DNA of 64,000 bases from Basidiobolus meristosporus CBS 931.73 (GCA_002104905.1 MCFE01000006.1:124001-188000), one strand, 5' to 3'. Counted from the stretch's first letter, positions 12,701 through 27,457 are shown. Translations and numbers: made by a program. Notes: generated by a model not told the origin, from the sequence alone.

Positions 12701-14740
12701 TCCAAGACTTCACTGCATAGTGGTTTCGAAAGTACGAGGGTTTCGGAGGATATGCCAGAACCTAGGTAACAGTAAATGTGCTTATCTGCGAGAGACTCAT
12801 CTTAGTAACATCTTCTCAGTATCATACCTACTATTCGTTCGTATTTACCAACCGGAGTGTCCCAATTTTTGAGGAAAGACTACTTCGCATTACCCAAGTC
12901 CGACATTCTATGATAAGAATTTTTCATGTTTGCGGCAAATTAATATTGCATTCGTAGTCGCTCTTTTTCCATGCCTGAAGCAGCCAAACGAAACCAGCAG
13001 AGGTATTGATTTTGGGGACAGACAACAACTTGGATTAACTCAACTAATTGGATTTGGGCCTAGAAACGGGGATGTATCTACGGATAGAAGCTTCTCATTA
13101 CCCAATGTGACTTGTTATACTACTGAGCTGAGCTCGAGCACTTCCCATTAACCTGTGACGTTTCTCTAGCCACACTACGATTCCAGAAAATCGTCAGCCA
13201 CATTTCCTGGTCATCACAGTCCACACGTAAGCTATCTCAAAAAGTAACCATTGACACGTTCGAAGGATTCACCTGTGGCTAATCATTGCAGTCGTTATAC
13301 AATGAAAGCCACTCTAGCCCCACCCATCTTAGGAGTGTGTCTCAATCAATGTGTAAAGTAGAACTTATACTACGTTTGTGAAAGAACGGCTCATTTAAAT
13401 CTATGCTTGATAGATATGTCCTCTCGAGAAAGACGTCCAACCCAAGAACGAGGCCATGATCTCAGAGCAAGCTTGCCCAATGTGTTGGAGACAAAGGTAT
13501 CAAGGATGTAGGAGATGTGGTGAACAGGATACTTACATCATTCAAATCATTTACAGGGTGGGACTATCATCCGACACGATTTGGGAAATAGTAAGTCCAT
13601 GATCACGAATGCTGTAAGCCAGCTGAACTCACCAGTCAAATCGCTTTTAGGTGGGATTATTGAAGTAATTTGATCATATACATGCCCTCGATGGGAAAAT
13701 CGTTGTCAGCATATTCTGAAAGAGCTCTACAATGTAGGATCAGATAGGCCCTGGTTATCACACATATCAAAGTGGAGCTTTAACGGTCCATCTTCGTAAA
13801 ACCCACCAGGTAAAGAGCGCATCCCCCTATTTCTGACAGTAGTGACTGAACGCGACGTATTTGGAAATCCCCCTAGCCGGATTTGGTTACGATTGAATTG
13901 ACACTACAAAATGTCTCCGAGATTGATATCGTCAAATTCCAAGGAAAAGCCGAATACGAATCTGAGCAATTATCGGTATTCCCCTCCACATTAAATCCCA
14001 CCTTCCAACCAAGTGTCGATAACCAAGAATGAATCGCAACAGAGCCAGTGGGAGATCCGTTCTGATGTGGACGAATCCGAAATCACAAGTGGACCAGAAG
14101 TAGAAATCCCTCTTATCAAAAGCTTCGGAACAGTAATGATCAGCTAGATGCAGATGAGGGACATGATCCACTTTTAACGTTTACTTCTGTAGGTCTCGCT
14201 TCATCTAGGAATATCCATCTCTTCCGAGATCGACTTCAGCCCTATATCTGTCGAGTTGATCGCCACCTACTTGGAACAGACCGGAGCCACCCACGTGTTT
14301 CAAACCGAGTGTGACTTGCTTGTGACCGATTTCCTTCGCCCTTGGAAGATCACCCTTAAAGAATTCAACTCCCACTGGGATGAGAACAATGCCGAGGTCA
14401 AGAAGCACCTACCTTTCGACAAGTCTACCACGTTCCAGGAGATTGCTCAGAAGATGGCGAACTTTGACGGGACCCAGAGCAGCGATAGAAGGCTGCACTT
14501 GATTGAGATCACAGGTAAGCACGAGGTCGCGCTTCGAACCAACTGCCACTCAACACCGAACAATTTGTAGATGAGCGAGTCAGTGTGGCTGGACAAACCA
14601 TCAACCAAAGGCATTACTGTCTAATCCGATTCCAGAGAACGAGCTACCTCCCAGAGCATCTAATCGAGATGCGAGTTCGCTCAAGCAGGCCTACGCTGGC
14701 AAAACTGGTGGCCCGAGATTGCAAACCTCTACTCTCTTAG
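9707..14740 (+). CDS. AP-4 adaptor complex subunit epsilon (large subunit), 1080 aa
   Basis: Thirty exons: 9707-9805, 9865-9939, 9993-10119, 10180-10253, 10313-10434, 10492-10651, 10726-10892, 10952-11025, 11088-11326, 11386-11525, 11598-11707, 11769-11878, 11942-12023, 12085-12212, 12277-12372, 12427-12532, 12591-12765, 12820-12897, 12958-13002, 13064-13106, 13170-13226, 13292-13352, 13414-13496, 13557-13590, 13651-13664, 13738-13785, 13877-13975, 14028-14132, 14193-14514, 14571-14740. The joined phase is open for 1080 residues. Residues about 20-590 form the adaptin alpha-solenoid (CEMLGYKVEFGYIHA, APWIQIKCLRILGYIG). LSFLDEFVAE near 604 is a trunk-end motif of epsilon. A hinge at about 630-850 is polar. 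The appendage at about 850-1080 includes LLVTDFLRPWKIT and RRLHLIEITG. AP-4 sorts cargo at the trans-Golgi network. The epsilon call over gamma or alpha rests on the trunk-end and appendage motifs. Hinge exons (12820-13785) are least certain. Confidence 0.85.
11526..11597 (+). other. U12-type (minor spliceosome) intron in AP-4 epsilon
   Basis: After an open exon the sequence reads ATATCCTT at 11526, the U12-type 5' splice-site consensus, with no usable GT donor nearby. TCCTTAAC at 11580-11587 is the U12 branch-site consensus, about 12 bases before the 3' junction. Coding resumes with residues HGMDKFWYIDTL, which the AP-4 epsilon family places immediately after the EK of the previous exon. Phase requires the exon to resume at 11598, giving AT..AA termini; an AT..AG ending one base later would break the frame. 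Confidence 0.8.
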
Positions 14741-15319
14741 ATTCCCTGCAAATTCTATATACCACCAATCAATCCGTCTTCCAAATAAAATCCACCAATC
14801 CCATGAAACCGTCCATACCTTCCCTCCGCCGCTGGCTAGCCGATTAATATGACGAAGTTGGGATCCAACGTTGGTTTCCTCGGAATACTTTTATTGAACA
14901 GTCTAAGCAATTCATGGAGGAGTGGAATCAGGCTCGGTGTGATGGGAAATTTCTTGTATCTACATTATATAGTTTAGAATCCCCACTAAAATATATAGAA
15001 CGGAGTTGTGGAACGGTTGGCAGCAACTTGGCGACCCGATGTTCGCTATGACGGATGCTGAGTGAAAAATACATGTAGAGGTTGTAGATAGGTACAAGAA
15101 ATGTGAACAAAATGATTGAAAGGATTAAATGTAGTAGTTGGATCAAAAATGTAAGAATCCCTGTGCCCAGGAACAGGGCGAATGTGGGTCTGGCTCATAC
15201 TATTGGGTGCAAGCATTTGCTCATAATCCCCCTGATGTCACACATAATCAATATGTTGCAATGGAGACGGCTGGATCATCGTGAGTAATCTCCACATTGA
15301 ACGTAGCAAATGCATGGCC
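14741..15319. other. Intergenic between convergent AP-4 epsilon and DUF8032 genes
   Basis: 3' flanks of two convergent genes. Short AT-rich stretches, no open frame of note and no repeat recognised. Confidence 0.4.
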
Positions 15320-16669
15320 TTACGTTTCCCCCGTCAAAGCGCCAATCAACTCCGCGGTTGTCAGGCCAGCCGCTTTGTAGTCGCTGTCATCTGCGCTTAC
15401 AGATACTAGCCCTTCCGCGCCTTGATGATGTAGAAGCAAATCAGCCAGGTCCGGGGTATTATTAGCGTTTGTGTGCTCTTCTTGGGGAACGAGCTTATTA
15501 AATAAGGTAGCCTTTCCCCTTCTCGGTTTAAAGTCCGTGAACTTCGATCGGTAGTTGTCAACAGCCCTTTGGAGCAATGATTTGCGCCCGGCAAGACGGA
15601 CTGGATTCAGCCAGGCAAGCTTCCAAGCCAGCTGGTTACATGCCGACTCGTACTCCCATCTGTTCCCTGCGTATTCTTCTTGCTTCACAAATGCCCTTGG
15701 ATATACACAATTTTCTTTTTTGAAAAGCTCGTCGATCTGGTTTAGATTCACCTCCTCAATATCTACACGTATTCTAACTTTCATCGGGATTCCCTTCGAC
15801 ATGATATCAAGGGTGAGATTCTTCGGACCTCGATTTCGTTTCGGATCGGGTAACTCCTCACTATCTCGAGCAGATCGTTTACGCAGCGTGCCGTTCATCA
15901 GCTTCTCTTGTCTGACCACACGTCTAGAACGAAGCTCCGGATACCGGTTCCGATAGGAATCGACAGCACGTTGCAATAGCCCACGCTTCCCACAGATCAC
16001 ATCAGGGTTTAGGTAAGATAGTTTCCAGCCAAGCATATTGCACTCGGTTTCGTAGGCCCAGCGGTTCCCTTGGTATTTGTCTTCAGAGCAGAATGCTCTT
16101 GGGTAGAGGCAGTTATCGTGCTTGAATTGGTTGTCAATCTCGTCCAAGGAGATATTGTCGATATCAGTGCGGATTTGGTATTCCTTATTCGTACCTTTCA
16201 CAGAGTACGTAAAGGTGACCCACTCCACCCCCTCTCTCATCTCCGTGATGGGTGAGGTGGCTGGGAGAGCATGATTCGGTGCGGGATTGGTGAGCACACA
16301 GGGATTATGCGTAGAGCTACCGGGGGATGCTTGTTCGCTTGAGCTTACGGAGCCCGTAAGGTTGGCGACACCGGTTAACGCGGAGCCATCATGAGAAAGA
16401 AGCGAGTCAAGTGCAGGTGAAGGGGTACTCAGATTGCTACCGATGTGTTGTTTGGTGACAAACGTTTCACGTCGCTTATTTTCATTAGCTTTTTTACGTT
16501 TGATTCTTTGCACAGTTTTTTCAATTCTAAGTAACTGCTCTCCCGAGAGAGTTGCCAACAACTGTTCAGTTGTTGAGTCGGGCTCTATAAGAGAGGCAAG
16601 AGAGATAGGTGGTATGGAAGGTGGATAAGCTGGTGGAGTATTAGCCGGGTGACTTTCCATCTTATACAC
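15320..16669 (-). CDS. DUF8032-type protein with a duplicated domain, 449 aa
   Basis: A single uninterrupted frame from ATG at 16669 (or ATG at 16660, three codons later) to the stop at 15320. Two copies of one domain are visible at residues about 148-250 and 284-385. Both share NCxYPRAF, GNRWxYExxCN, WKLxxLNP and LLQRAVDxYR. This matches my memory of DUF8032, found mainly in Mucoromycota and other early-diverging fungi. The N-terminus (1-145) is Pro/Ser-rich with a short basic helix near 50-70. The linker at 250-283 is basic and could carry a nuclear signal. Conserved aromatic and basic positions suggest nucleic-acid or protein binding, but no function is established as far as I know. It is one of the few intronless genes here. 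Confidence 0.8.
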   Translation of the reverse strand: MYKMESHPANTPPAYPPSIPPISLASLIEPDSTTEQLLATLSGEQLLRIEKTVQRIKRKKANENKRRETFVTKQHIGSNLSTPSPALDSLLSHDGSALTGVANLTGSVSSSEQASPGSSTHNPCVLTNPAPNHALPATSPITEMREGVEWVTFTYSVKGTNKEYQIRTDIDNISLDEIDNQFKHDNCLYPRAFCSEDKYQGNRWAYETECNMLGWKLSYLNPDVICGKRGLLQRAVDSYRNRYPELRSRRVVRQEKLMNGTLRKRSARDSEELPDPKRNRGPKNLTLDIMSKGIPMKVRIRVDIEEVNLNQIDELFKKENCVYPRAFVKQEEYAGNRWEYESACNQLAWKLAWLNPVRLAGRKSLLQRAVDNYRSKFTDFKPRRGKATLFNKLVPQEEHTNANNTPDLADLLLHHQGAEGLVSVSADDSDYKAAGLTTAELIGALTGET

Positions 16670-17995
16670 ACCTCAGTAAATATATGGTTTATACTAGGTT
16701 TACCAGTTACGAGTCAAACAAACAGAACGACAGGGGTTTCTTTAGGGGCCTTGTATTGCTAAACTAGGAACGGTCGTTAGGTTAACTACTAGGGTTCGTA
16801 GGGGTATTTCTTTTGGTTAGAAAGTTGAACCCCGGTTGGTAAATAAAGTTAATTTGCCCACGTACTTACTTCTGAATACAGGGGAGGTAAGCTTCTTACT
16901 TTTGAACAATAAACTTGGGTGAGGGTTCGGTTAAAGGACGACCAGGATTGCGCATGGGTTCCTGAAAATATATCCCTCCCTTCATTTCGATCCTTTTTTT
17001 TCATTGTGATCACCAGTGAAGTTAGATCTCCTACCCTTAACACGTGATATTGTGACAATGAATGGTGGAGATACCAGCGGCGGAGAGGATTAATTGCGAA
17101 TGGAATCGTTCCATTCATGAGCCAATGGGCGTATGTGTGGAGTCCCTTGAAAGAAGCAAGAAGTGGTACATGATAAGATCTGGATATGTGTAGGATCCAA
17201 TTTTCCAGTATCTACATATCATGCTTAGTTTCAAGTAAATTCGATGAATGTCGCTCCACAAGTCATAGGAGATACAGGGCCATTGAAATGGGGGGGAGGA
17301 GGGGGTTGGCTCTGATGTACTGGAGAGCAGTGTTATTCGTAGGTGATGAATGCCGGAACATACAGTAACTTCATTTTGGCCAGTACCTCTTTTAGAGAGC
17401 TACGGAGCTAAAGCTACAGTCTCTTTCTTTTGGGTGCTCATCTTTATTAATAGTATGTACCAAGAAGTAAATGGAAGATTGACCGAGTATTACACTTGAT
17501 ACTTGTTACTTACTTGAAATGACGGGTCAAGCCGAAACGTGATAAAAGGATAAACTAGAACTAAGAAGTAATTGAAAAGATATTCTATCTATGCACATAG
17601 AGCATGGGGAAACAGTTGGAAGAAAAGCTAACTAAAACAAGGACGGTGAACGTTTTTAAGTTTTTTTGTTTTGTACAATCTGAAGTAAAACAAATATGAA
17701 GTTAAGGACCCGAGAGAAAATATTGGGGAGGGCATCAAACGGTGTTGTTGAAATAAAGGAAATTGAAGATGACTGCTTGGCCAAAATTTCAACGACAGTC
17801 AAGTATGAACAGCACATACGATGAAGCTGAGATAGGCAACCAAAAAATCTTCACCCTTAGCTTCTAAACAGGGAGAAAGGGAATGTCATAAAATTCGGAA
17901 TGGTGAATGTAAAACAAAGGCTAATAGAGAGAAAATATTAACTCACGAATCAGTGGAGATTTCTTTACCCTTTGATCTGAGCCGGAATGGTAAGT
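16670..17995. other. 1.3 kb upstream of the DUF8032 gene, downstream of PAP
   Basis: No convincing frame on either strand. On the minus strand this is the promoter and leader of the DUF8032 gene plus the 3' region of poly(A) polymerase. A T-rich run lies near 17655-17670 and a G-rich run near 17288-17305. Confidence 0.35.
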
Positions 17996-21053
<3,058 letters not shown>

Positions 21054-21907
21054 GTTTACTAGGTAGGTAACAATTAAGTTCTGGTTGGTACCGAACTTTT
21101 ATTAGGATTAAAAGATTTGGTGGAATCTAATAAAGTAAGTGATGAATCCGATATGAAGATACAAGACTTTACAAACTAGGGAAATAGCTGATATGAGGTT
21201 GGTTTTATGATAGGACTTGGTTGAGTTCGCGTACCTCAAGTTTGTGTTAAAGAGAAAAAGACAGGGCCAGTTTGAAAATTATCATCATCAGGGAGCAGTT
21301 ACATAAAGTGTATACGTTCGATTTTAATTAGGTATTCCAATGATAATGATCCGCTGACGAAACAACCGTAATTTTTATTTCCTCCCATTGGTCGACATCA
21401 CAAGACTACCGGATCACGATATTTCAATTACCTAAATTGACAATCGCTACAATCATGTTACATCTAGCAAAACATGATCTCTTTCAAAATGTAAATCACA
21501 AGTATTTAATGATTCCACGCAATTTATCCTGCCCATTAAGGAGCTCTACAACAAGCACAAGCCATTGAACAAAGTCACCTCAACAGAATCAATCAGACCA
21601 AAGATGTAACCCAAAACGCAGCTCGGTAAGCGCTCAGCTCAACAACCATGTCAAGGGATTTACAGTGTAGTGCACTGAATCTTCAAGTGGTATTTGTAGT
21701 AGCATTAGACCCATCAGCACATCACATCACACCAATTTCCATACTAGAATGTGATGAATAGAGCGGCCCGCAGCTATTCCGAAATTATATATTCTGGGTT
21801 ACTGAGGAGCCTTTTTTTTCTTTTTTTTTGAATAGCAGATAGCAAAATTTCATTTAGCTTTAGAAAGCGCTTAGTTAGCTATTTGTTACACACTTGGATA
21901 GACCATA
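21054..21907. promoter_or_regulatory. Bidirectional promoter region between PAP and FYV7-like genes
   Basis: The two genes diverge from this 850-base gap. It has no open frame of note. A pyrimidine run (T and C) at about 21811-21831 lies roughly 80 bases before the FYV7-like ATG, as often seen near fungal transcription starts. Confidence 0.4.
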
Positions 21908-22729
21908 ATGAGCTCAGGTGTTCAGCGCGGCGGTCCTAACAAGAGAAGGGGCTCTAGAGGCGGCTTCAAAGCCATCGGTAGTCGTGGGAGAGAGCGTGGT
22001 GCTGTTTACACTAACAAAGGTGAATATCATCGAGATTGAGTCTACCCCAATATAACAGTACTGACCATCTGGAATTACACAGTGACAAAAATCAAACAGA
22101 AGTTGATTCATAATGCCAAGGTAAAAAAGGAGTTTTACAAAGCCATCAAGAACGAAACCGACCTCCTAGAAACCCCCGAGCATCTTAAAAGTGTACGTTT
22201 TTTGGTATTGTTTGAATCCAACATGCAGCTAATTTCGTGCGATTCAGATTTTTGAGGAGGATGCTCCTGAGGCTGAAGCACACGAAGAACACAAGGAGGG
22301 CTCTTCTGACGAAAATGCCACCGAAATTCCCAGTAAGGCAAAGCAAAAGCAGCCTCAAGCACAAAAAAAGTATTTGCAGATCTGATTGATATCTTTTGGC
22401 CCAAATTCTCACGCTTTGTCACCATCAAGTCCCTCTAAGCCCAATCCTTACAAGCGCGCGATGGCCGAGGTGGAGCGCCAAGAACGTGAGCGCCAGGCGA
22501 TTATCGATGTAAGTCCCTCTGGAGAATCTTAATGCATCCAGTACCTTACAAGCTCAACTCTATTTAGGCTGAGCGCAAAGAGCGTGAAGATGCTCAGAAA
22601 AATCGTGTGGCGTACTACAAGAAGCGTCATAATCTCAAAAAGAAGTACACAGAGAAGAACGCCCGTGGGCAACCTGTTATGCGAGGCCAGATAAATCACC
22701 TGCTAGACAAAATCAAAAAGATGAATTAA
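21908..22729 (+). CDS. FYV7: FYV7/CCDC59-like rRNA-processing protein, 194 aa
   Basis: Five exons: 21908-22019, 22083-22192, 22248-22369, 22430-22508, 22568-22729. The joined frame ends in TAA at 22727-22729. The N-terminus is Gly/Arg-rich. Then come a basic segment (VTKIKQKLIHNAKVKKEFYK), an acidic middle, and a highly charged C-terminal helix with many E-R and K-R pairs. The end RGQPVMRGQINHLLDKIKK is the recognisable C-terminal signature of the Fyv7/TAP26 family. Yeast Fyv7 is a nucleolar factor of the small-subunit processome needed for 18S rRNA maturation. The third intron has the acceptor TCAAG. Family identity is good; the exact intron 3 boundary is slightly less certain. Confidence 0.85.
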
Positions 22730-23381
22730 AGCGGAAACGTTGGGCTCTTGTTTATTCTTTGTGTGTACTATACATAATATCTATTTAATAAAGGACTCTC
22801 CTTAATACATGGTTACCCGTCACCTGCGAAATCGGTTCCCAACCCATTCCAATCCAGGGGCAAGTACAGCACTGAAAAGATACATGTGATGGATCTGACC
22901 ATATAGCAACTTTCCTGTAAAATGTCACAAGACTATCTGTGTGAAGTACCGAATGGGTATAGCTAACATCCAGCACTCAGCTACATGCATAATTCGAGTT
23001 ACCAGGATGTTTTAGAAGGCTGAGTTTCGGGTGACAACTTAATTTTCCCAATTGGTAGCTGATGTAACATGAGTATGGGGTTCGGTTAAAGAAGCTCGCA
23101 GTGATAGGTTAGACCGTGGCAGACAGTCCGGTACTGATTTCTGACTCCTTGTTGATGATAGGGGAAATTAATGTGTAATAATTGGGTACATCCAATTGGT
23201 CAATATGGATTACGTTTCTTACGGCTGTCTCCACTCTATACTACAAGTCTGTAGCTGGCAGTACATCATCGACGAAGTACTACTTCCAATGGTTGGGGTG
23301 GTGTGTTTCAATGGTCGATTGCTATAAATCGTAGCGTCTGTCTCCGTTGGAGTTGCTATCCTCCGGTCTTGTAAGCAAACC
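22730..23381. promoter_or_regulatory. Intergenic region and pyrophosphatase promoter
   Basis: 3' region of the FYV7-like gene followed by the promoter of the pyrophosphatase gene. No open frame of note and no clear TATA close to the ATG. Confidence 0.35.
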
Positions 23382-24334
23382 ATGGCTGAAATTAAGAATC
23401 GTATCCTTGGGGCACCAAACACCCTGGAGCACCGTGTCTACTTTGGTAAGTTCGGGATGTGAGCAACATGCCATCGGCTTCCCGTATCTAACATTGGTCT
23501 GAAATAGAGAAGGATGACAAGATCATTTCTCCGTTCCACGATATTCCTCTCTTTGCGAACGATACCAAGAATGTTTACAACATGGTTGTCGAGATCCCTC
23601 GCTGGACCAATGCCAAGCTGGAAATTGCAACTGGCGAGCCCTTCAACGGAATCAAGCAAGATGTCAAGAAAGGAAAGTTGAGATATGTTCGTAACTGCTT
23701 CCCTCATCACGGTTACATCTGGAACTATGGTGCATTCCCTCAGACTTGGGAGGATCCTACCCATTCTCACCCCGAGACTAAGGCTCGTGGTGACAATGAT
23801 CCTATCGATGTTCTTGAGATTGGTGAGCAAGTTGGTTTTACTGGCCAAGTAAAGCAGGTCAAGATCCTCGGTGTTATGGCCCTGCTTGATGAGGGTGAAA
23901 CTGATTGGAAAGTGATCGCCATTGATATCAATGACCCTTTGGCTAATAAACTCAATGATATCGAAGATGTTGAGAAGCACCTCCCCGGTTTGACTCGTGC
24001 TACAAACGAATGGTTCCGTATTTATAAGATTCCTGATGGCAAGCCTGAAAATCAATTTGCCTTCTCCGGCAAACCCAAGAACAAGAAATATGCCACGGAC
24101 GTTGTTCTGGAAACTCACGAGGCATGGAAGCGTTTGATTACCGGTGCTATCCCTCCCAAGGGTGAGCTTTATGACTTGGCTCTTCAAAATACCACTGTCG
24201 AGGGATCCCCTTACAAGGTCACTGTCGACGACGATTCATACAAGAGCATTCCCGCTGACTCTCGTAAGGCACCTGCCCCTATCGATTCTTCTATCGATAA
24301 ATGGTTCTACATCTCTGGTGCCTCCATTGTTTAA
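23382..24334 (+). CDS. IPP1: Inorganic pyrophosphatase (family I, eukaryotic type), 296 aa
   Basis: Two exons: 23382-23445 and 23508-24334, with a 62-base GT..AG intron after YF. The frame runs 296 codons to TAA, close to the usual size of fungal cytosolic enzymes. It hydrolyses pyrophosphate to two phosphates, which pulls biosynthetic reactions forward. The family signature [12 protein letters not shown] (metal-binding aspartates) is complete. [37 protein letters not shown] and the DEGETDWK segment place the other active-site residues. There is no transit peptide, so the product should be cytosolic. Codon use is strongly biased (GGT, GCC, AAG), consistent with high expression. A 249-codon open frame on the opposite strand is a by-product of this bias. 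Confidence 0.97.
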
Positions 24335-25297
24335 CCAGGTAGCACCAACCAAACTGTAATTTATGTCAAAAGGGAAATAAAACTGTCTTTTGTTGCCTGT
24401 AGCGCGATACGAAAATGGTCAATTTGATAGTTAGAGTTAAGCCACCTTCTACGATTGGCACATAACCTCAGTCACTGCGGGCATGATGATTGGGTTATGG
24501 ATAGTATGGAATCGACATGTAATTCGGGACTTTACCTACACCGCTTTTCCTCAGGAAATCCACCCAGGGCACGCTGTGTGCTTGTATATATATTAAGCTG
24601 GAGATGTACTAATACCTTTTGTAGTAAGATAGAGTATAATGACCAGCGTTCGCCATTCGAAACTCCGTCTACGTTCGTTCTTTCCAGTAGTTCCAAATAT
24701 CACCTACAAGCTCGTTTCCCAGTATCGTGCAGTAATTTACGGGCCTGCCATCGGTGTAGAAGTTAAAACGCTATAGCATATGGTTGGTGGTAGGTGAAAT
24801 CTACCAGGGCAGACGTATATAGATATCGAAAAGTTCGGTGTAGAATAGGCATCCATGTTGGTCTTCAACTATCACGAAAGCCTACGGCTCGCCTAAATTT
24901 AGCCATTGTCTATACATCTATATGCCAGGCCGCAACTTGTGATGTTGATGAGAGAAACCTGTTCTGATTCAGGTTTCCTATTTCAATTGAGCCTAATATT
25001 AAAATTGTGTGTTGCTGTGGACTCTGGAGAACTCCGCTTAAGGCTTCCTAGATCCACAATTCATGAATCGACTAATTAGCAATCGCAGAGAGGAATCAAG
25101 CATTCCGCCGAGGATCCATCCTTACCATATTAATCAAAATAACCCAATATACTCCTTGAGTCATTCAACATCATTCCATCATCATTGTCTATCTATCAAG
25201 AATCAAGCTGGCCCATTACCCTCGACTGACTACATTAACTCGACATTTCCCTCTCCATTTCTTAGTTTTTCACAGTGAGTGCTAGTGCCCTAATAAT
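24335..25297. other. Intergenic between pyrophosphatase and TRP2
   Basis: Contains short non-coding frames only. An AATAAA-like signal (GGAAATAAAACTG) at about 24371-24384 may serve polyadenylation of the pyrophosphatase mRNA. CT-rich sequence from about 25135 to 25275 is a likely TRP2 leader or promoter. Confidence 0.4.
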
Positions 25298-26974
25298 ATG
25301 CAGGTACTCTAGTATAACTTGCGGTATCTACACAACAACCGAAGATATTAACCTTTACAAAAACAACGTCTAGCTTGATATCACACCTGCCTACGAAGAG
25401 GTAAAAGAGTTAATTTCCTCGGGAAAAGGAAACACTGTGCCTATATATCACGCACTGTCGGCCGATTTGTCCACCCCAGTTTCCACTTATTTGAAGCTGA
25501 GAAAGGATGGCGTCCACTCATTTTTGTTAGAGTCGGTTACCGGCGGAGAGAAAATCGGGCGGTACTCCTTTATTAGTTTTGGTGAGTACTGCATTTCAGC
25601 TTAGGAAAAGCCTTCGCTTTGCTAAGATGTTTATTTGAAGACGCTCAGAAGGTTATCAAAACCGGCGATAACGAGAATATCCAAGGAGACCCCTTGGTTG
25701 CTGTTGAGCACGAGCTCAAAGACGTCAAATTCGTCCCTGTACCTGGGCTCCCTTCTTTCACAGGTAACTCGGCTAACGTGGCACACTGATATTTGCGGTT
25801 ACTGATGGTTGACATATTAGGTGGCGCCATCGGATACATCTCATACGACTGCATAAAGTATTTCGAGCCCCGCACGGCCAGAGACATGGAGGACACACTT
25901 GGAATCCCCGAGAGCATCTTCCTGTTCTGCGATACAATGATTATTTTCGATCATCTTCACCATTTAATCAAGATCGTTAGTCATATCAAGTGTGACCCTG
26001 ATCATCTCGATTCGTTAGAAAGCAAATATAGCAAGGCTAGCGCCGAGATTATGGAGGTTGTGAAGCGATTAAATGAGGACAACATCCCGTTGCCCGAGCA
26101 GCCACCAATCAAATTGGGACAGGATTATACCTCGAATGTTGGTCAAGAGGGATATGAATATTTTGTAAAAAACCTGAAGGAGCACATCGTCAAGGGCGAT
26201 ATCATCCAAGCGGTACCGTCGCAAAGGCTGGCTCGCCCCACTTCTCTACACCCATTCAATGCATATAGACATCTTCGCACTGTTAATCCGGCACCTTACA
26301 TGTTTTACTTCGACTTCCACGATTTCCACGTGGTTGGTGCCTCTCCGGAGATGCTCGTCAAGGTTGAAAATAACATCGTTTATACTCATCCCATTGCCGG
26401 CACTCGTAAGCGTGGAAAGACTCCGGAGGAGGATGACGCTTTGGCTGCTGACCTTCTAGCAGATGAGAAGGAGGTTGCTGAGCATGTCATGCTTGTTGAT
26501 CTTGGTCGTAATGATGTCAACAGAGTGTGCCGCCCAGAGACTGTGAAAGTAGACTCGCTGATGCATATCGAGCGCTACAGCCATGTAATGCACATTGTTA
26601 GTAATGTCAGTGGTGAGCTTCGTGAAGATCAAACACCATTTGACGCATTTAGATCCATTTTCCCAGCTGGTACTGTTTCAGGTGCACCAAAAATCCGTGC
26701 GATTGAGTTGGTCAACGAGTTGGAGAAGGAGAAGCGCGGTATTTACGCCGGTGCCGTAGGCCACTTCAATTACTCTGGAGATTTGGATACGTGCATTTCC
26801 ATTCGCACCATGGTGTTCAAGGATGGTGTAGCCTATTTGCAAGCAGGAGCAGGGATTGTCTACGATTCCGTGCCCGAGAAGGAGTATGAGGAAACAATGA
26901 ACAAATTGATGTCCAACATGACTGCGATTACTCAAGCCGAGAAACATCATTATAATTTACAACAGCAAGCCTAA
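25298..26974 (+). CDS. TRP2: Anthranilate synthase component I, 496 aa
   Basis: Four exons: 25298-25303, 25374-25581, 25641-25763, 25821-26974. The first coding exon is just ATG CAG. Its splicing to [14 protein letters not shown] supplies the start that the second exon lacks. The enzyme makes anthranilate from chorismate with glutamine- or ammonia-derived nitrogen, the first committed step of tryptophan synthesis, and normally partners with a glutamine amidotransferase (TRP3). LLES at residues 53-56 is the tryptophan feedback site. The chorismate-binding domain has [28 protein letters not shown] and [19 protein letters not shown], all intact. No transit peptide. Feedback inhibition by tryptophan is inferred from the LLES motif. 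Confidence 0.95.
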
Positions 26975-27457
26975 GAGGTTGAGGGTTTCTTCTCGTGGTT
27001 GTGCTAAACAGTATCTGCGATTAATGATCATTAGACCACAATTAAATAAAATACTACACTCTTGGAATGACCCATACGCATTGGATATTATTCACTACTG
27101 GCTTGACCATAGCGACGGAGGCCAAATTAATGAATAAGAAATCATCAATCTGCACGAGTAGGCCCCTCTGTGACAATTGATTTGAATGGATGACCTAGAA
27201 TCTTACTAAAACCCCTCTCTGGGTAATTAATTCATCTGCCTGTCCGAGTGTCTAAGTAGAATACTGAATGTAATAAGTTATATCAACAACCCAGAACTTT
27301 AGGCTATATTCTGACAATTAAACCCAAAAATGTGTGAATCTATTACGGAAGTGCCTTCCCCTATAAATAGTAATATCCCTATTGGGCTTACGAACGGTCT
27401 GTTTATATACCCTAGCTGGCTCGTTAGTTCAGTAAGTGAAGCAATTACTTTAGAAAT
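26975..27457. promoter_or_regulatory. Intergenic region with TATA box of the ENGase gene
   Basis: Starts with the TRP2 3' region (AATAAA at about 27044). TATAAATA at 27362-27369 lies about 90 bases before the ENGase ATG and is the best promoter candidate; TTTATATACC at about 27401-27410 is a second. Confidence 0.4.

Noticed and set aside
13965-14035. Apparent frameshift in the AP-4 epsilon appendage region
   Set aside because: A normal 52-base GT..AG intron (13976-14027) restores the frame, so the gene is not broken here.
16849-17118. 89-codon minus-strand frame upstream of the DUF8032 gene
   Set aside because: No family resemblance, no good splice link to the DUF8032 frame, and it lies in the expected promoter region.
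23438-24187. 249-codon open frame on the minus strand across the pyrophosphatase gene
   Set aside because: It mirrors the codon bias of the strongly biased IPP1 frame, has no splice-compatible start, and resembles no protein family.
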